A stretch of 64,000 nucleotides of DNA from Halioglobus sp. (lineage in GTDB: Bacteria; Pseudomonadota; Gammaproteobacteria; Pseudomonadales; Halieaceae), in contig PABK01000013.1 of the NCBI GenBank assembly GCA_002699145.1, forward strand, positions 1 through 64,000, in the 5' to 3' direction. Below the pieces are notes generated by a model, which was not told where the DNA came from, did no database searches, and was given only the letters and a program-made list of their open reading frames with translations. Shown here piece by piece: positions 26,529-34,032 of the stretch; positions within the stretch are counted from its first letter, which is position 1, and each line of letters begins with the position of its first letter. A program made the translations under genes and the position numbers.

Positions 26529-26798
26529 TCAGTCGTTCCAGCTCAGGGTGAGTGCGTCGTCATCCTCCTCGACGTTGCCGCCCAGGGTGATCAGGTTGAC
26601 GTGTATGGACTGGACCTCCCAGTCGCGACCCATTTTTTCCTCTACCGTCTCCCGCCTGACTACCATCTGACCCTCGTTCTCCATGCGAATCATTGCCGGC
26701 TGGTAGATCACGGTGACAGCGGGGTTGTCCTCCTCGACCGCTTCCACGATGTAGTGGGATTCCTCGTTGTCCTGCAATGCCAGGTAGACCTTGGACAT
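26529..26798 (-). CDS. dmpM: Phenol hydroxylase regulatory protein P2
   Basis: An 89-residue cofactor-less effector protein of the MmoB/DmpM family that binds the oxygenase and tunes turnover. VYLALQDNEESHYIVEAVEE, then YQPAMIRMENEGQMVVRRETVEE and a DWEVQSIHVNLITLGGNV block are diagnostic. AAAGGAG lies 7 bases before the ATG, which excludes the long upstream extension in the same frame. Confidence 0.95.
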   Translation of the reverse strand: MSKVYLALQDNEESHYIVEAVEEDNPAVTVIYQPAMIRMENEGQMVVRRETVEEKMGRDWEVQSIHVNLITLGGNVEEDDDALTLSWND

Positions 26799-26809
26799 GG
26801 TTTTCTCCT

Positions 26810-27796
26810 TTATGAATTCAGGCCGACTTTGGCCAGGCGTTTGTTGAGTATGTCCACGCTCTCGTTGAGGGCGCCCTCGCCCACTGCAATTTCCGCCAGC
26901 GGCGACAGGTCGGTAACAGCCTTCTCGCGCCAATCCTGCACCCAACTGCCAATGGTCTCGCGGTTGTGGTCCGACTCGGCGATGCAGGTCTTCATTACTG
27001 CATCGACCCAGCGTGACGTGTCCTTGTGCCACTCCTTCATGAACTCCGTGAGCATGGCGATATCGCCGCCATCGAGTTCCGTCAGCACCTCGTCAAACTG
27101 GCGGTACATCAGGTCGTAAACCAGGGTGTCCAGGACCACGTCCTGCGCAATAAAAACCTCGAACCAGTCCTTGAGCACCAGGACGTTCTCGATATACCGG
27201 CGCATTCCCTGCCAGACGGGGTCCGTCATCCAGTACTCCTTGGCGCTGGCCAGGCTGGCGCCTGAATTGCCATCCAGCAGCAGGCCGATTCGCGACAGGT
27301 ACTGGGCAATGCCGAGACGATCCATCCCGTTGTACAAAAACGCCTGCGTTATCACGGTGGCCACACCATAGGCTGAGCTGAACACATTGTTCATGTTCGC
27401 GCCGAGTTCCGCGTGCCGCAGCGGCACCAGGCAGCGGATGACCCTGGCCCTGACCGCCTCGTCCATTCGCTCTCCCAGCCCACGCTTGTCAAAGAACGCG
27501 TAGTTGGCCTCGGTGATCTCCTGCAGCTTCGCGCGCGCCTGCACGTAGGCGCCGTAGTAGTACTGTCGCGGGTCGCGGTGCGCGTACCAGTCCTGCATCA
27601 CGATTGCCGTACGGCGCGGATCGTTCAGTTCCCTGTCCGGCTCCCAGTACGGCCGGTAATGGAAGTTGTGCGTGGGCGCGACATCGTAGCTCGCCTCCTG
27701 GTAACGCGAGGCAGGCTTGTCGCCAAAACGCCGCTTGATGTGCTCATAGGTGTTGCGCACCGGCTCGAGGGTGGAGGTCTTGATTTCAATGGTCAT
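26810..27796 (-). CDS. dmpL: Phenol hydroxylase oxygenase subunit P1
   Basis: The 328-residue beta subunit of the phenol hydroxylase oxygenase, homologous to the alpha chain but without the iron ligands. Family signatures include PTHNFHYRPYWEPDRELND, QDWYAHRDPRQYYYGAYVQ, and LVYDLMYRQFDEVL. The start overlaps the dmpK stop as ATGA. Confidence 0.96.
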   Translation of the reverse strand: MTIEIKTSTLEPVRNTYEHIKRRFGDKPASRYQEASYDVAPTHNFHYRPYWEPDRELNDPRRTAIVMQDWYAHRDPRQYYYGAYVQARAKLQEITEANYAFFDKRGLGERMDEAVRARVIRCLVPLRHAELGANMNNVFSSAYGVATVITQAFLYNGMDRLGIAQYLSRIGLLLDGNSGASLASAKEYWMTDPVWQGMRRYIENVLVLKDWFEVFIAQDVVLDTLVYDLMYRQFDEVLTELDGGDIAMLTEFMKEWHKDTSRWVDAVMKTCIAESDHNRETIGSWVQDWREKAVTDLSPLAEIAVGEGALNESVDILNKRLAKVGLNS

Positions 27797-28125
27797 TGCT
27801 GCTCCCGCTGGTCGTCGGTTGAGGATGGGTTGCCTGTGCGGCTATCGCCGTAGCGCCATTTCTCCATATCGGCGTCCACCGCCCGGCCCTCGTCAGCACT
27901 CATGACGTGGACACGGTTGTCGCGGCAGAAGCGCTCGAAGGCCTCCCGGGGCAGAACGAGTTCGACGTACAGGCAGGGATCGCCGATGGCGAAATCGAAT
28001 TCAATGAAGCGCTCACCCACCACCCGGCGCACGCGCACGTAGCGCGTCATCCGGTTGAGCGGAGCGTTCTCGTTGTCTTGCGTGTGGTCTGGCAGCGCTA
28101 CCATCGGCTGGTGCCCGTTGCCCAT
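27793..28125 (-). CDS. dmpK: Phenol hydroxylase assembly protein P0
   Basis: A 110-residue protein of the DmpK type (VRRVVGERFIEFDFAIGDPCLYVELVLP). DmpK is not needed for turnover in vitro but is required to make active, iron-loaded oxygenase in vivo. No clear Shine-Dalgarno precedes the ATG at 28125; a later Met (28050, MTRYVRVRR) would still keep the conserved core. It is the first gene after the sigma54 promoter. Confidence 0.92.
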   Translation of the reverse strand: MGNGHQPMVALPDHTQDNENAPLNRMTRYVRVRRVVGERFIEFDFAIGDPCLYVELVLPREAFERFCRDNRVHVMSADEGRAVDADMEKWRYGDSRTGNPSSTDDQREQQ

Positions 28126-28152
28126 CGTTGTTATTTGATGGAGTGATACAAA

Positions 28153-28167
28153 GCAACGCGCGTGCCA
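28153..28167 (-). promoter_or_regulatory. Sigma54 (-24/-12) promoter of dmpKLMNOPQ
   Basis: On the minus strand TGGCAC (28162-28167), five bases, TTGC (28153-28156) followed by T: a perfect match to the RpoN consensus. The expected start is near 28142, 17 bases upstream of dmpK. It is the counterpart of the Po promoter of Pseudomonas CF600. Confidence 0.9.
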
Positions 28168-28247
28168 GAAGGCAAAAATATATATAATTTAGCTAGTTAG
28201 AGGTACTAGCTGCTCTGAAGGGAATAATTTCGAGAGGAGTTTTAATC

Positions 28248-28283
28248 ATTTCATGAAATCAGGAAATGATAATTTCATGATTT
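28248..28283 (-). promoter_or_regulatory. Candidate upstream activating sites for DmpR
   Basis: ATTTCATGAAAT (28248-28259, perfect palindrome) is repeated as ATTTCATGATTT (28272-28283), 24 bases apart centre to centre. They lie about 110-135 bases upstream of the predicted start of the phenol hydroxylase transcript and directly after the dmpR stop. Position and paired spacing match XylR/DmpR enhancer sites, though the sequence is not the classical one. Confidence 0.6.
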
Positions 28284-28289
28284 GATGAC

Positions 28290-29948
28290 CTACGGGCTCC
28301 CGGCCTCTTTTTTCAGCCGGTAGTCCAGCGTGGCGCGCGACAGGCCCAGCAGCTCCGCGGCGCGGGTGATATTGCCATCACAGCGCGCCAGGGCCGCGCG
28401 TTGCAATGCTTTCTCCAGTTCCGCCTGGCTCATGCCCTGGTCCAGCACCTGCCGCGCGATTTCGTCCAGGCCGCTCGCGTCCCCCTGCGCCGGCTCCTGG
28501 CCGGCCGGGCCCGCGGCCTGTGGAAACAGGTGCTCCGCCTCGATGTGGCCGCGCGGCTCGGCGAGTATGATGCCGCGCTCGATCATGTTCCCCAGTTCAC
28601 GGATATTGCCAGGCCAGTGATAGGACCTGAGCATGGCCATGGCCCGGTCCGTGGGGGGCCGGACCTGTTTGCCGTGTATCGAGCAATACTTCTCGACGAA
28701 GTGGCGTACCAGTTCGGGGACATCGTCGATTCGCTCGCGCAACGGCGGTACAGTCACCGTGTACACGTTCAGGCGGTACAACAGGTCCGCGCGGAAGCGA
28801 CCCTCGCTGACCGCCTGGTCGAGGTTCTCGTTGGTGGCTGCCACCAACCGGACGTCAACCTTGCGCGTACGCGTATCGCCCACGCGCTCCAGTTCCTTCT
28901 CTTGCAGCACTCGCAGCAGGGCGCCCTGGGCCTGGGGAGACAATTCCCCGACCTCATCCAGGAACAAGGTGCCGCCGTGGGCCCGTTCAAAACGTCCCGG
29001 CCGCGACTCGTCCGCACCCGTGTAGGCGCCCTTCTCCACGCCAAACAGCTCCGCCTCGATCAGGTCGCCGGGGATAGCCGCGCAATTGACCGCCACAAAA
29101 GGCTTGTCCCGGCGCGGGCTACCCTCGTGCAGCGCCTTGGCGAACATGTCCTTCCCCACACCCGTCTCACCCAGCAACAGCACCGTGACCTGGCTCTCCG
29201 CCGCCTTGGCCAGCAGCTCACGCACCTGCAGGAATTTCGCCGAACAACCGACCATGTCGCCGAAACTCTGTTCCGCCGTGAGGTTCTCGCGCAGCGCGGT
29301 CACCGCGGACTGCAGGGCAAACAGCTTGTCGGCGATACGGTCGGGGCGATAGAAACGCAGCAATTCCTCGCTGTCATCCCATTGCTGCGCCGGGCGCCCC
29401 TCTATTCTGCAGACCTTTTCTCCACACCCCATGCATCCCTGTTCACGGAACAGTATCTGGCTGCCGAAAAACTCCGAAGTGTAGCCACTCGCGTAGCCAA
29501 TCTGCGCCCAGCATACCGGCTCGTAACTGACGCCGTATTCGGTGAGGAAAATCTCCGCCTCGAAAGAATTGGCCCACTCAAAGACACCGTGGAAATGACT
29601 ACCGCCCTCGTCCACCTCCAGTTGCAGGGGGGTAACCTTGACCTGGCCGGTCAACATATGGGATTGCGGGCCAACGGAGAAGACGTCGAACAACGAGGCA
29701 TCTGGTCGCAACCTGCGCGCCGTCTCAGCGTCCTGCTGTCCGGCGATATAGCCCATACGGATGAGCAGGCCCTTGGCCCGTTCCATACCCAGTGACTCTA
29801 TCAACTCCCGGCGCAGACCGCGCAGTTCGCTGCTGCGCAGTAGCACCATGCGCTCTTCCGCCAGCCAGATGCGCCCCTCTTCCGTCTCGAAGCGCAGCAG
29901 GTCGCGGATATCGTCTATAGCCGGCAGCGCCGGTAGTTCTTCGCTCAT
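28290..29948 (-). CDS. dmpR: Sigma54-dependent phenol-responsive activator
   Basis: A 552-residue XylR/DmpR/MopR-type activator. The XylR_N/V4R sensor (about 12-190) has the zinc ligands Cys146, Glu169, Cys172 and Cys180, with the same spacing as MopR Cys155/Glu178/Cys181/Cys189. The phenol-contacting residues of MopR (His106, Trp134) appear as His97 and Trp125 after the same offset. The AAA+ domain follows: Walker A GETGVGKD at 260-267, GAYTGA loop at 307-312 (Tyr variant of GAFTGA), Walker B TLFLDEVGEL. A C-terminal Fis-type helix-turn-helix is at about 515-545. It should bind the sites next to its own stop codon and drive dmpK. No convincing Shine-Dalgarno precedes its ATG, which may keep its level low. 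Confidence 0.95.
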   Translation of the reverse strand: MSEELPALPAIDDIRDLLRFETEEGRIWLAEERMVLLRSSELRGLRRELIESLGMERAKGLLIRMGYIAGQQDAETARRLRPDASLFDVFSVGPQSHMLTGQVKVTPLQLEVDEGGSHFHGVFEWANSFEAEIFLTEYGVSYEPVCWAQIGYASGYTSEFFGSQILFREQGCMGCGEKVCRIEGRPAQQWDDSEELLRFYRPDRIADKLFALQSAVTALRENLTAEQSFGDMVGCSAKFLQVRELLAKAAESQVTVLLLGETGVGKDMFAKALHEGSPRRDKPFVAVNCAAIPGDLIEAELFGVEKGAYTGADESRPGRFERAHGGTLFLDEVGELSPQAQGALLRVLQEKELERVGDTRTRKVDVRLVAATNENLDQAVSEGRFRADLLYRLNVYTVTVPPLRERIDDVPELVRHFVEKYCSIHGKQVRPPTDRAMAMLRSYHWPGNIRELGNMIERGIILAEPRGHIEAEHLFPQAAGPAGQEPAQGDASGLDEIARQVLDQGMSQAELEKALQRAALARCDGNITRAAELLGLSRATLDYRLKKEAGSP

Positions 29949-30049
29949 ACCGCAGTGCGTTCCGCCTGGTCATCGAAGCGCACACGGTACAACGAGCCCA
30001 CCCGCGCCTCAAGCCCGCGCGTGAGAAGACTGTTAAGCGAAACATGCGT

Positions 30050-30070
30050 CGGCGCCGGATGACGGCGCCG
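30050..30070. other. Hairpin between the hydrolase gene and dmpR
   Basis: CGGCGCCG occurs at 30050-30057 and again at 30063-30070, giving an 8-bp GC-rich stem with a 5-base loop. There is no T tract on either strand. It lies just after the hydrolase stop and could be a weak or factor-assisted terminator. Confidence 0.35.
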
Positions 30071-30080
30071 TGGGAGAGAG

Positions 30081-30914
30081 CTAGCCGTTTTGCAGAAAAT
30101 CCAGGCAGGCGCGGTTGAACATGTCCTCGTGCTCTACCATTACCCAGTGGCCGCACTCGGTCACCAGGATCAAGCGAAGATGGCGAATATTGTGCGCCAT
30201 CGCCATGATACCGTTCTCCGGCATCATCTTTTCGTCCATGCCCCAGAAGCCGAGCACCGGGCAATCGAGCTCCCCCAGCCGGTCCACCAGCACGGGGACC
30301 TGCATGGTGGCCATGACGTGGCCGTTCATGATTTCCATCACCTGCATGCGCTCGCGCACCAGTTCGTCGGTGGCGTGCGCCGGGTTGTGCATCAACCCGG
30401 TGGCGAACAGGTCCTTCATCACCTCGTGGGTGACGGGTTCGCCGGAGCCGAAAACCTGGAACACCTTCTGCATGCCGGGCATCGCCTGGTACTCGTGCAG
30501 TTCACTGAGCCCGCCGGGCGCCATGAGGATGAGCTTTTCCACCCGCTCGGGGTACTCCAGCGCGATACCCAGGGCCACCGCCCCGCCCAGGGAGTTGCCC
30601 ACCAGCGTGCAGCGCTCGACACCGGCCACGTCGAGTGTCTGCACGATGCACTCGACGAAAAAGGACAGTGGGTGGTCGACGTCGTCGGGCTTGTCGGAAA
30701 ACCCGTAGCCGATGTGATCCGGGATCAGGCAACGGTAGCCCGCATCCACCAGGTGACGGTAATTGCCCTTGAAGTTGCTGTAGCCGCTGGCGCCGGGGCC
30801 GGAGCCGTGCAGGAACACGACTGCCTCGCCCTCGCCCTCGTCGAGGTAGTGGATACGGTAGCCGTTGGCGCAGTCGGCGTAATGCCCCTCGGGCAGCAGT
30901 CCTTTCATTTCCAT
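30081..30914 (-). CDS. Meta-cleavage product C-C hydrolase (DmpD/HsaD-like)
   Basis: A 277-residue alpha/beta hydrolase. Catalytic triad: Ser108 in the nucleophile elbow VGNSLGGAV, Asp227 in FWGMDEKMMPE, His256 in ECGHWVMVEH. The oxyanion segment HGSGPGAS is of the MCP-hydrolase type. Such enzymes cleave the C-C bond of ring-opened products: 2-hydroxymuconic semialdehyde (DmpD) or larger ones such as the steroid product handled by HsaD. It follows a HsaA-like monooxygenase by 73 bases and precedes dmpR. Either the phenol pathway or a second phenolic substrate could be served; sequence does not decide. Confidence 0.85.
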   Translation of the reverse strand: MEMKGLLPEGHYADCANGYRIHYLDEGEGEAVVFLHGSGPGASGYSNFKGNYRHLVDAGYRCLIPDHIGYGFSDKPDDVDHPLSFFVECIVQTLDVAGVERCTLVGNSLGGAVALGIALEYPERVEKLILMAPGGLSELHEYQAMPGMQKVFQVFGSGEPVTHEVMKDLFATGLMHNPAHATDELVRERMQVMEIMNGHVMATMQVPVLVDRLGELDCPVLGFWGMDEKMMPENGIMAMAHNIRHLRLILVTECGHWVMVEHEDMFNRACLDFLQNG

Positions 30915-30987
30915 CGTGTGTCAGTTCCCTTGTGCTGGATTCCCGCCACTGCGGGAGAAACGGTACAGGTTCGGGTCGCAGCGCCCG

Positions 30988-32202
30988 TCACAGCGCGAAG
31001 TCAGCGTTCTCCTCGCCAAACAGCACCCCGCCCATATTGATGGCGAAGGGATTGGAGTGGTTCGCCACGTGAGCCTGGCTGGCCAGGATATCGAGGTGGA
31101 AGGCGAGCAGTTCGCTGTCCAGGCGAATACCACCGCTACCGGCGGCCTTGAGCATCCTGCTGGACAGGGCGAGGCAGCGGTCGGCCACCACCGCCGAGTC
31201 GTAGCGGTAGCGCACGCGATCCTCCACCGGGATCGGCTTGCCGGCGCGCGTACAGGCCATCATGGCGTCGAAGTTGCGGATCATGGTGAGTTTCATCTCC
31301 TCGATTTCCGCCTTCACCTCGGCCGCCAGCACCCGTGCAAAGGGGTCGTCCTTCATCTTGTTGGGGCCGACCTGGCGCGTTTTGGCCACCTCGATAAACG
31401 CGTCAAGCGCGCCCTCGCAGGCGCCCAGGGTGGCCGTGCACACAGCGCGTACGAACACCTGCATGAAGGGCATGCGGTACAGGGGCGCGTCGTTGACCGC
31501 GTTGCCGGGGTTGTCACAGAGGAAGCCGTCGATCGACTTGTGCGTGCGATGCTCGGGCACGAACGCGTCCTCGACCACGATGTCGTGGCTGCCGGTGCCC
31601 TGCAAGCCCACCACATCCCAGTTGTGCACGATCTCGTAGTCCTCGATCGGCACCAGGAACGTGCGGTAGTTGGCCATATCGAAGGGTGCCTCCGGCGTCG
31701 GCACCACCGCGCCGAGAAACGCCCACTTGCAGTGCTCCGAACCGCTGGAGAAACTCCAGCGCCCGCTCAGCTGGAAACCGCCGTCGACCACCTTGACCTT
31801 GCCCACGGGCGCGTAGGAGGAGGAGATCAGCGTCGTCGGGTCATCGGCCCAGACATCCTGCGCGGCCTGGTCGTGGAATACACCGAGCTGCCAGTTGTGC
31901 ACCGCGATCACACCGAGAATCCAGGCGCTGGACGGGCAGTACCGTGCGACTTCCAGGCCGACGCAGTAAAACACCTGCGGGTCCATGGCGTATCCGCCCC
32001 ACTGTTCCGGCTGCAGGATCTTGAAGAAACCCGCTTCATGCATTTCCCGCACCGTCTCGTCGGGCACGCGCTGCTCGCGGCTGGCCTGCTCGCGACGCGC
32101 TTTCAGCGCCGGTCCCATGGCCCTGGCGGCGGCCAACAGTTCCTGTGCACGGGGGCTATCGAGTCCGTACTTGTTCATTTCGATCGCTTGCTGGCTGGTC
32201 AT
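30988..32202 (-). CDS. Flavin-dependent monooxygenase, HsaA/acyl-CoA dehydrogenase fold
   Basis: A 404-residue protein with the acyl-CoA dehydrogenase fold but of the two-component hydroxylase group (HsaA, TesA2, HpaB-like relatives). Visible: QPEQWGGYAMDPQVF, YCPSSAWILGVIAVHNWQ, SGRWSFSSGSEHCKWAFLGA, and a C-terminal GGIRLDSELL block. These enzymes hydroxylate phenolic rings using reduced FMN from a separate reductase. No flavin reductase gene is in the window. Its neighbours, a C-C hydrolase and an SDR, suggest a path parallel to phenol hydroxylase for a bulkier phenolic substrate (inference). Confidence 0.82.
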   Translation of the reverse strand: MTSQQAIEMNKYGLDSPRAQELLAAARAMGPALKARREQASREQRVPDETVREMHEAGFFKILQPEQWGGYAMDPQVFYCVGLEVARYCPSSAWILGVIAVHNWQLGVFHDQAAQDVWADDPTTLISSSYAPVGKVKVVDGGFQLSGRWSFSSGSEHCKWAFLGAVVPTPEAPFDMANYRTFLVPIEDYEIVHNWDVVGLQGTGSHDIVVEDAFVPEHRTHKSIDGFLCDNPGNAVNDAPLYRMPFMQVFVRAVCTATLGACEGALDAFIEVAKTRQVGPNKMKDDPFARVLAAEVKAEIEEMKLTMIRNFDAMMACTRAGKPIPVEDRVRYRYDSAVVADRCLALSSRMLKAAGSGGIRLDSELLAFHLDILASQAHVANHSNPFAINMGGVLFGEENADFAL

Positions 32203-32305
32203 AAGGCTCTCCGCATCGTATCGGCAATGTTCTCAGGACACTCACTCTACTGCAGCGCCACCAGGCCCGGCATCCTCCATTTGGGCTATCGCAGCGCGCG
32301 CCGGC

Positions 32306-33169
32306 TCACTCCACCACCGCGTCACCGAACGTCGTGGGATCGCCGAAAAAGGCCCGGTGCGAGGGCGGCGTACTGCCGTCAATATCGCAGACACCGTACT
32401 CCTGCGCCAGTTCGGCCCCGATCCAGACCTTGCCGCTACGCGCCATCAGGTCCGGGTCCAGGGCCAGGGCATCGATCACGCGGCCAGTGAATTCAGGGTG
32501 CTCCGCGGTGGCCACCAGGTCCGCGTACTTGTCCGGCTCCGCATCGAAGACCCGGCGCGATCGCTCGGTGAGCAACAGGCCCATCCAGATGGACAGCACG
32601 GCCACGTTGTGGGGCCGGAAGTCCACCGCCATGTCGTGGGACATCTTGTCCACGGCCGCCTTGCCGGCGCCGTAGGCCGGCCCGTGCATATAGATGCGGC
32701 CGCCGAAGGAGGAGGTGTTCACCACCAGGCCCCGCCCCGCCGCCAGCAGCAAGGGGGCGGCATGCCAGGTCGCCGTGTAGTGGGAACGCATGCCCACATC
32801 CCACAACTGCGTCAGCGCCAGCGGCTTCTCCCAGAACGGCCCGCTGTCGGTGAGCGCGTCGTGCAGGCTGGTGGCGTTGTTCACCAGGATATCCAGTCGC
32901 CCCTGTTCGTCAGCCACCTGTTCGAACAGTGCCCGCACCTGGGCGTCGTCCGCGTGATCGCAGTACACCGCCACGCCGTGGCCGCCCGCGGCACTCACCG
33001 CGTCGGCGGTGCCCTGCACCGTACCCGGCAGCGCCGCCTCCCCGTCCCGGCGCGTACGCCCGGTGACGTAGACCGTCGCACCGGTGGCGCCCAGGGCCTG
33101 GGCGATACCGCGCCCGGCACCGCGGCTGGCGCCGGTGACCACTACAACCCTGTCGCTTTGCAATCCCAT
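32306..33169 (-). CDS. Short-chain dehydrogenase/reductase
   Basis: A 287-residue classical SDR. The cofactor motif TGASRGAGRGIAQ begins at residue 12, NNATS replaces the usual NNAG, and the catalytic Ser and YxxxK are in NTSSFGG and AYGAGKAAVDKM. The ATG at 33169 is preceded by AGGGGG; 25 extra in-frame residues upstream are not SDR-like. It is the first gene of the minus-strand series, 103 bases upstream of the monooxygenase. Substrate unknown; aryl alcohol, dihydrodiol or ketone are all possible. Confidence 0.88.
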   Translation of the reverse strand: MGLQSDRVVVVTGASRGAGRGIAQALGATGATVYVTGRTRRDGEAALPGTVQGTADAVSAAGGHGVAVYCDHADDAQVRALFEQVADEQGRLDILVNNATSLHDALTDSGPFWEKPLALTQLWDVGMRSHYTATWHAAPLLLAAGRGLVVNTSSFGGRIYMHGPAYGAGKAAVDKMSHDMAVDFRPHNVAVLSIWMGLLLTERSRRVFDAEPDKYADLVATAEHPEFTGRVIDALALDPDLMARSGKVWIGAELAQEYGVCDIDGSTPPSHRAFFGDPTTFGDAVVE

Positions 33170-33295
33170 GTAACCCCCTGGCTGTGCTGTTTGACAAACG
33201 AAGTTGCGCACGCCCATGCTAATGCCGCCGACGCCCCGGGCCAAGGGGCGCGGCCTTCCTGTTTCACTGCCGCGGACGCACCGCCGGGAACGACA

Positions 33296-34024
33296 ATGCC
33301 AACTGCAATCCGCCGCTACCAGGGGGTCGTCGCACTACTGCTGGCCTGGGTACTGGCAGCGCCCTCCCCGGCCGACCCACGGCGGGTCTACGACGGCACG
33401 ACGAATCCCTGGCTGGACGCGGTGGGCCACCTGCACGTGCCGGGACAGAGCCGGTTGTCGGGACGCCGCGTGCATCACCGCGAGGACTGCAGCGCCACGT
33501 TGCTCGCCCTGCCCGGCCGCGCCAGCGCCGATACCGTGGTGACCGCCTGGCACTGCCTGGAACGCTACGGCGACCTGAGCAAGCCCATCCTGTTCAGCCT
33601 GCCCGGGCAGGCGCCCATCGAGGCGCGGCGCCTGGCCGACGGTGGCGGCATGTACGCGGATTGGGCCCTGCTGCGCCTGCAGCGACCCGTGCCCGGCGCA
33701 CAGGCGCGCGCCCTGGCGGTGCACCCGGCAGAGGCGGACGCGGCGCTACCACTGAGCATGGCGGGCTATTCCCGTGACCACGAGAACGGCGCCGGCGACA
33801 GGTTGCTGAGCTATGACCCGGCCTGCCATATCCGCGGGCGGGAGCGCGGGTACACGGAAACCGACTGCAGCGCGCTCAAGGGTGCATCGGGGGGAGCGGT
33901 AGTGCAGGTGGCGGCCGGACAGCCGATGTACTGTGGGGTGGTGTCAGCGGGTGATGGCGCCGGCCGCAGTCGTTACGTGCCGGTCGCCCTGTTCCGCCAG
34001 GCGCTGCAGCGCCACCTGCGCTGA
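33296..34024 (+). CDS. Secreted trypsin-like serine protease
   Basis: A 242-residue protein with a signal peptide (GVVALLLAWVLAAPSPA) and a compact chymotrypsin-type fold. His in VTAWHCLERY, Asp in YADWALLRLQ and Ser in LKGASGGAVVQ form the triad. Cys pairs bracket the domain (EDCSATLLAL, DPACHIRG, TDCSALKG). Similar small proteases are scattered in Proteobacteria with unknown targets. It is divergent from the SDR gene with 126 bases between, and convergent with trhO (8-base gap). Confidence 0.82.
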   Translation: MPTAIRRYQGVVALLLAWVLAAPSPADPRRVYDGTTNPWLDAVGHLHVPGQSRLSGRRVHHREDCSATLLALPGRASADTVVTAWHCLERYGDLSKPILFSLPGQAPIEARRLADGGGMYADWALLRLQRPVPGAQARALAVHPAEADAALPLSMAGYSRDHENGAGDRLLSYDPACHIRGRERGYTETDCSALKGASGGAVVQVAAGQPMYCGVVSAGDGAGRSRYVPVALFRQALQRHLR

Positions 34025-34032
34025 ACCACGCC

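Noticed and set aside
28191-28211. Inverted repeat AGCTAGT...ACTAGCT between dmpR and dmpK as a terminator
   Set aside because: No T tract follows on the minus strand and it sits between enhancer-like sites and the sigma54 promoter; it may be structural but is not called.
28401-29795. Long plus-strand frame (464 codons) opposite dmpR
   Set aside because: It mirrors the activator gene, has no recognisable motif, and dmpR keeps all catalytic and effector residues in the other strand.
30916-32490. Plus-strand frame of 524 codons opposite the HsaA-like monooxygenase
   Set aside because: Low-information His/Val/Gly-rich translation; the opposite strand encodes a collinear flavin monooxygenase.
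33190-33195. Consensus TTGACA upstream of the protease gene
   Set aside because: No -10 hexamer at acceptable spacing and about 100 bases from the ATG; not called as a promoter.
31985-33295. N-terminal extension of the protease frame, giving 679 codons
   Set aside because: The extension is antisense to the monooxygenase and SDR genes; the signal peptide begins at the ATG at 33296.
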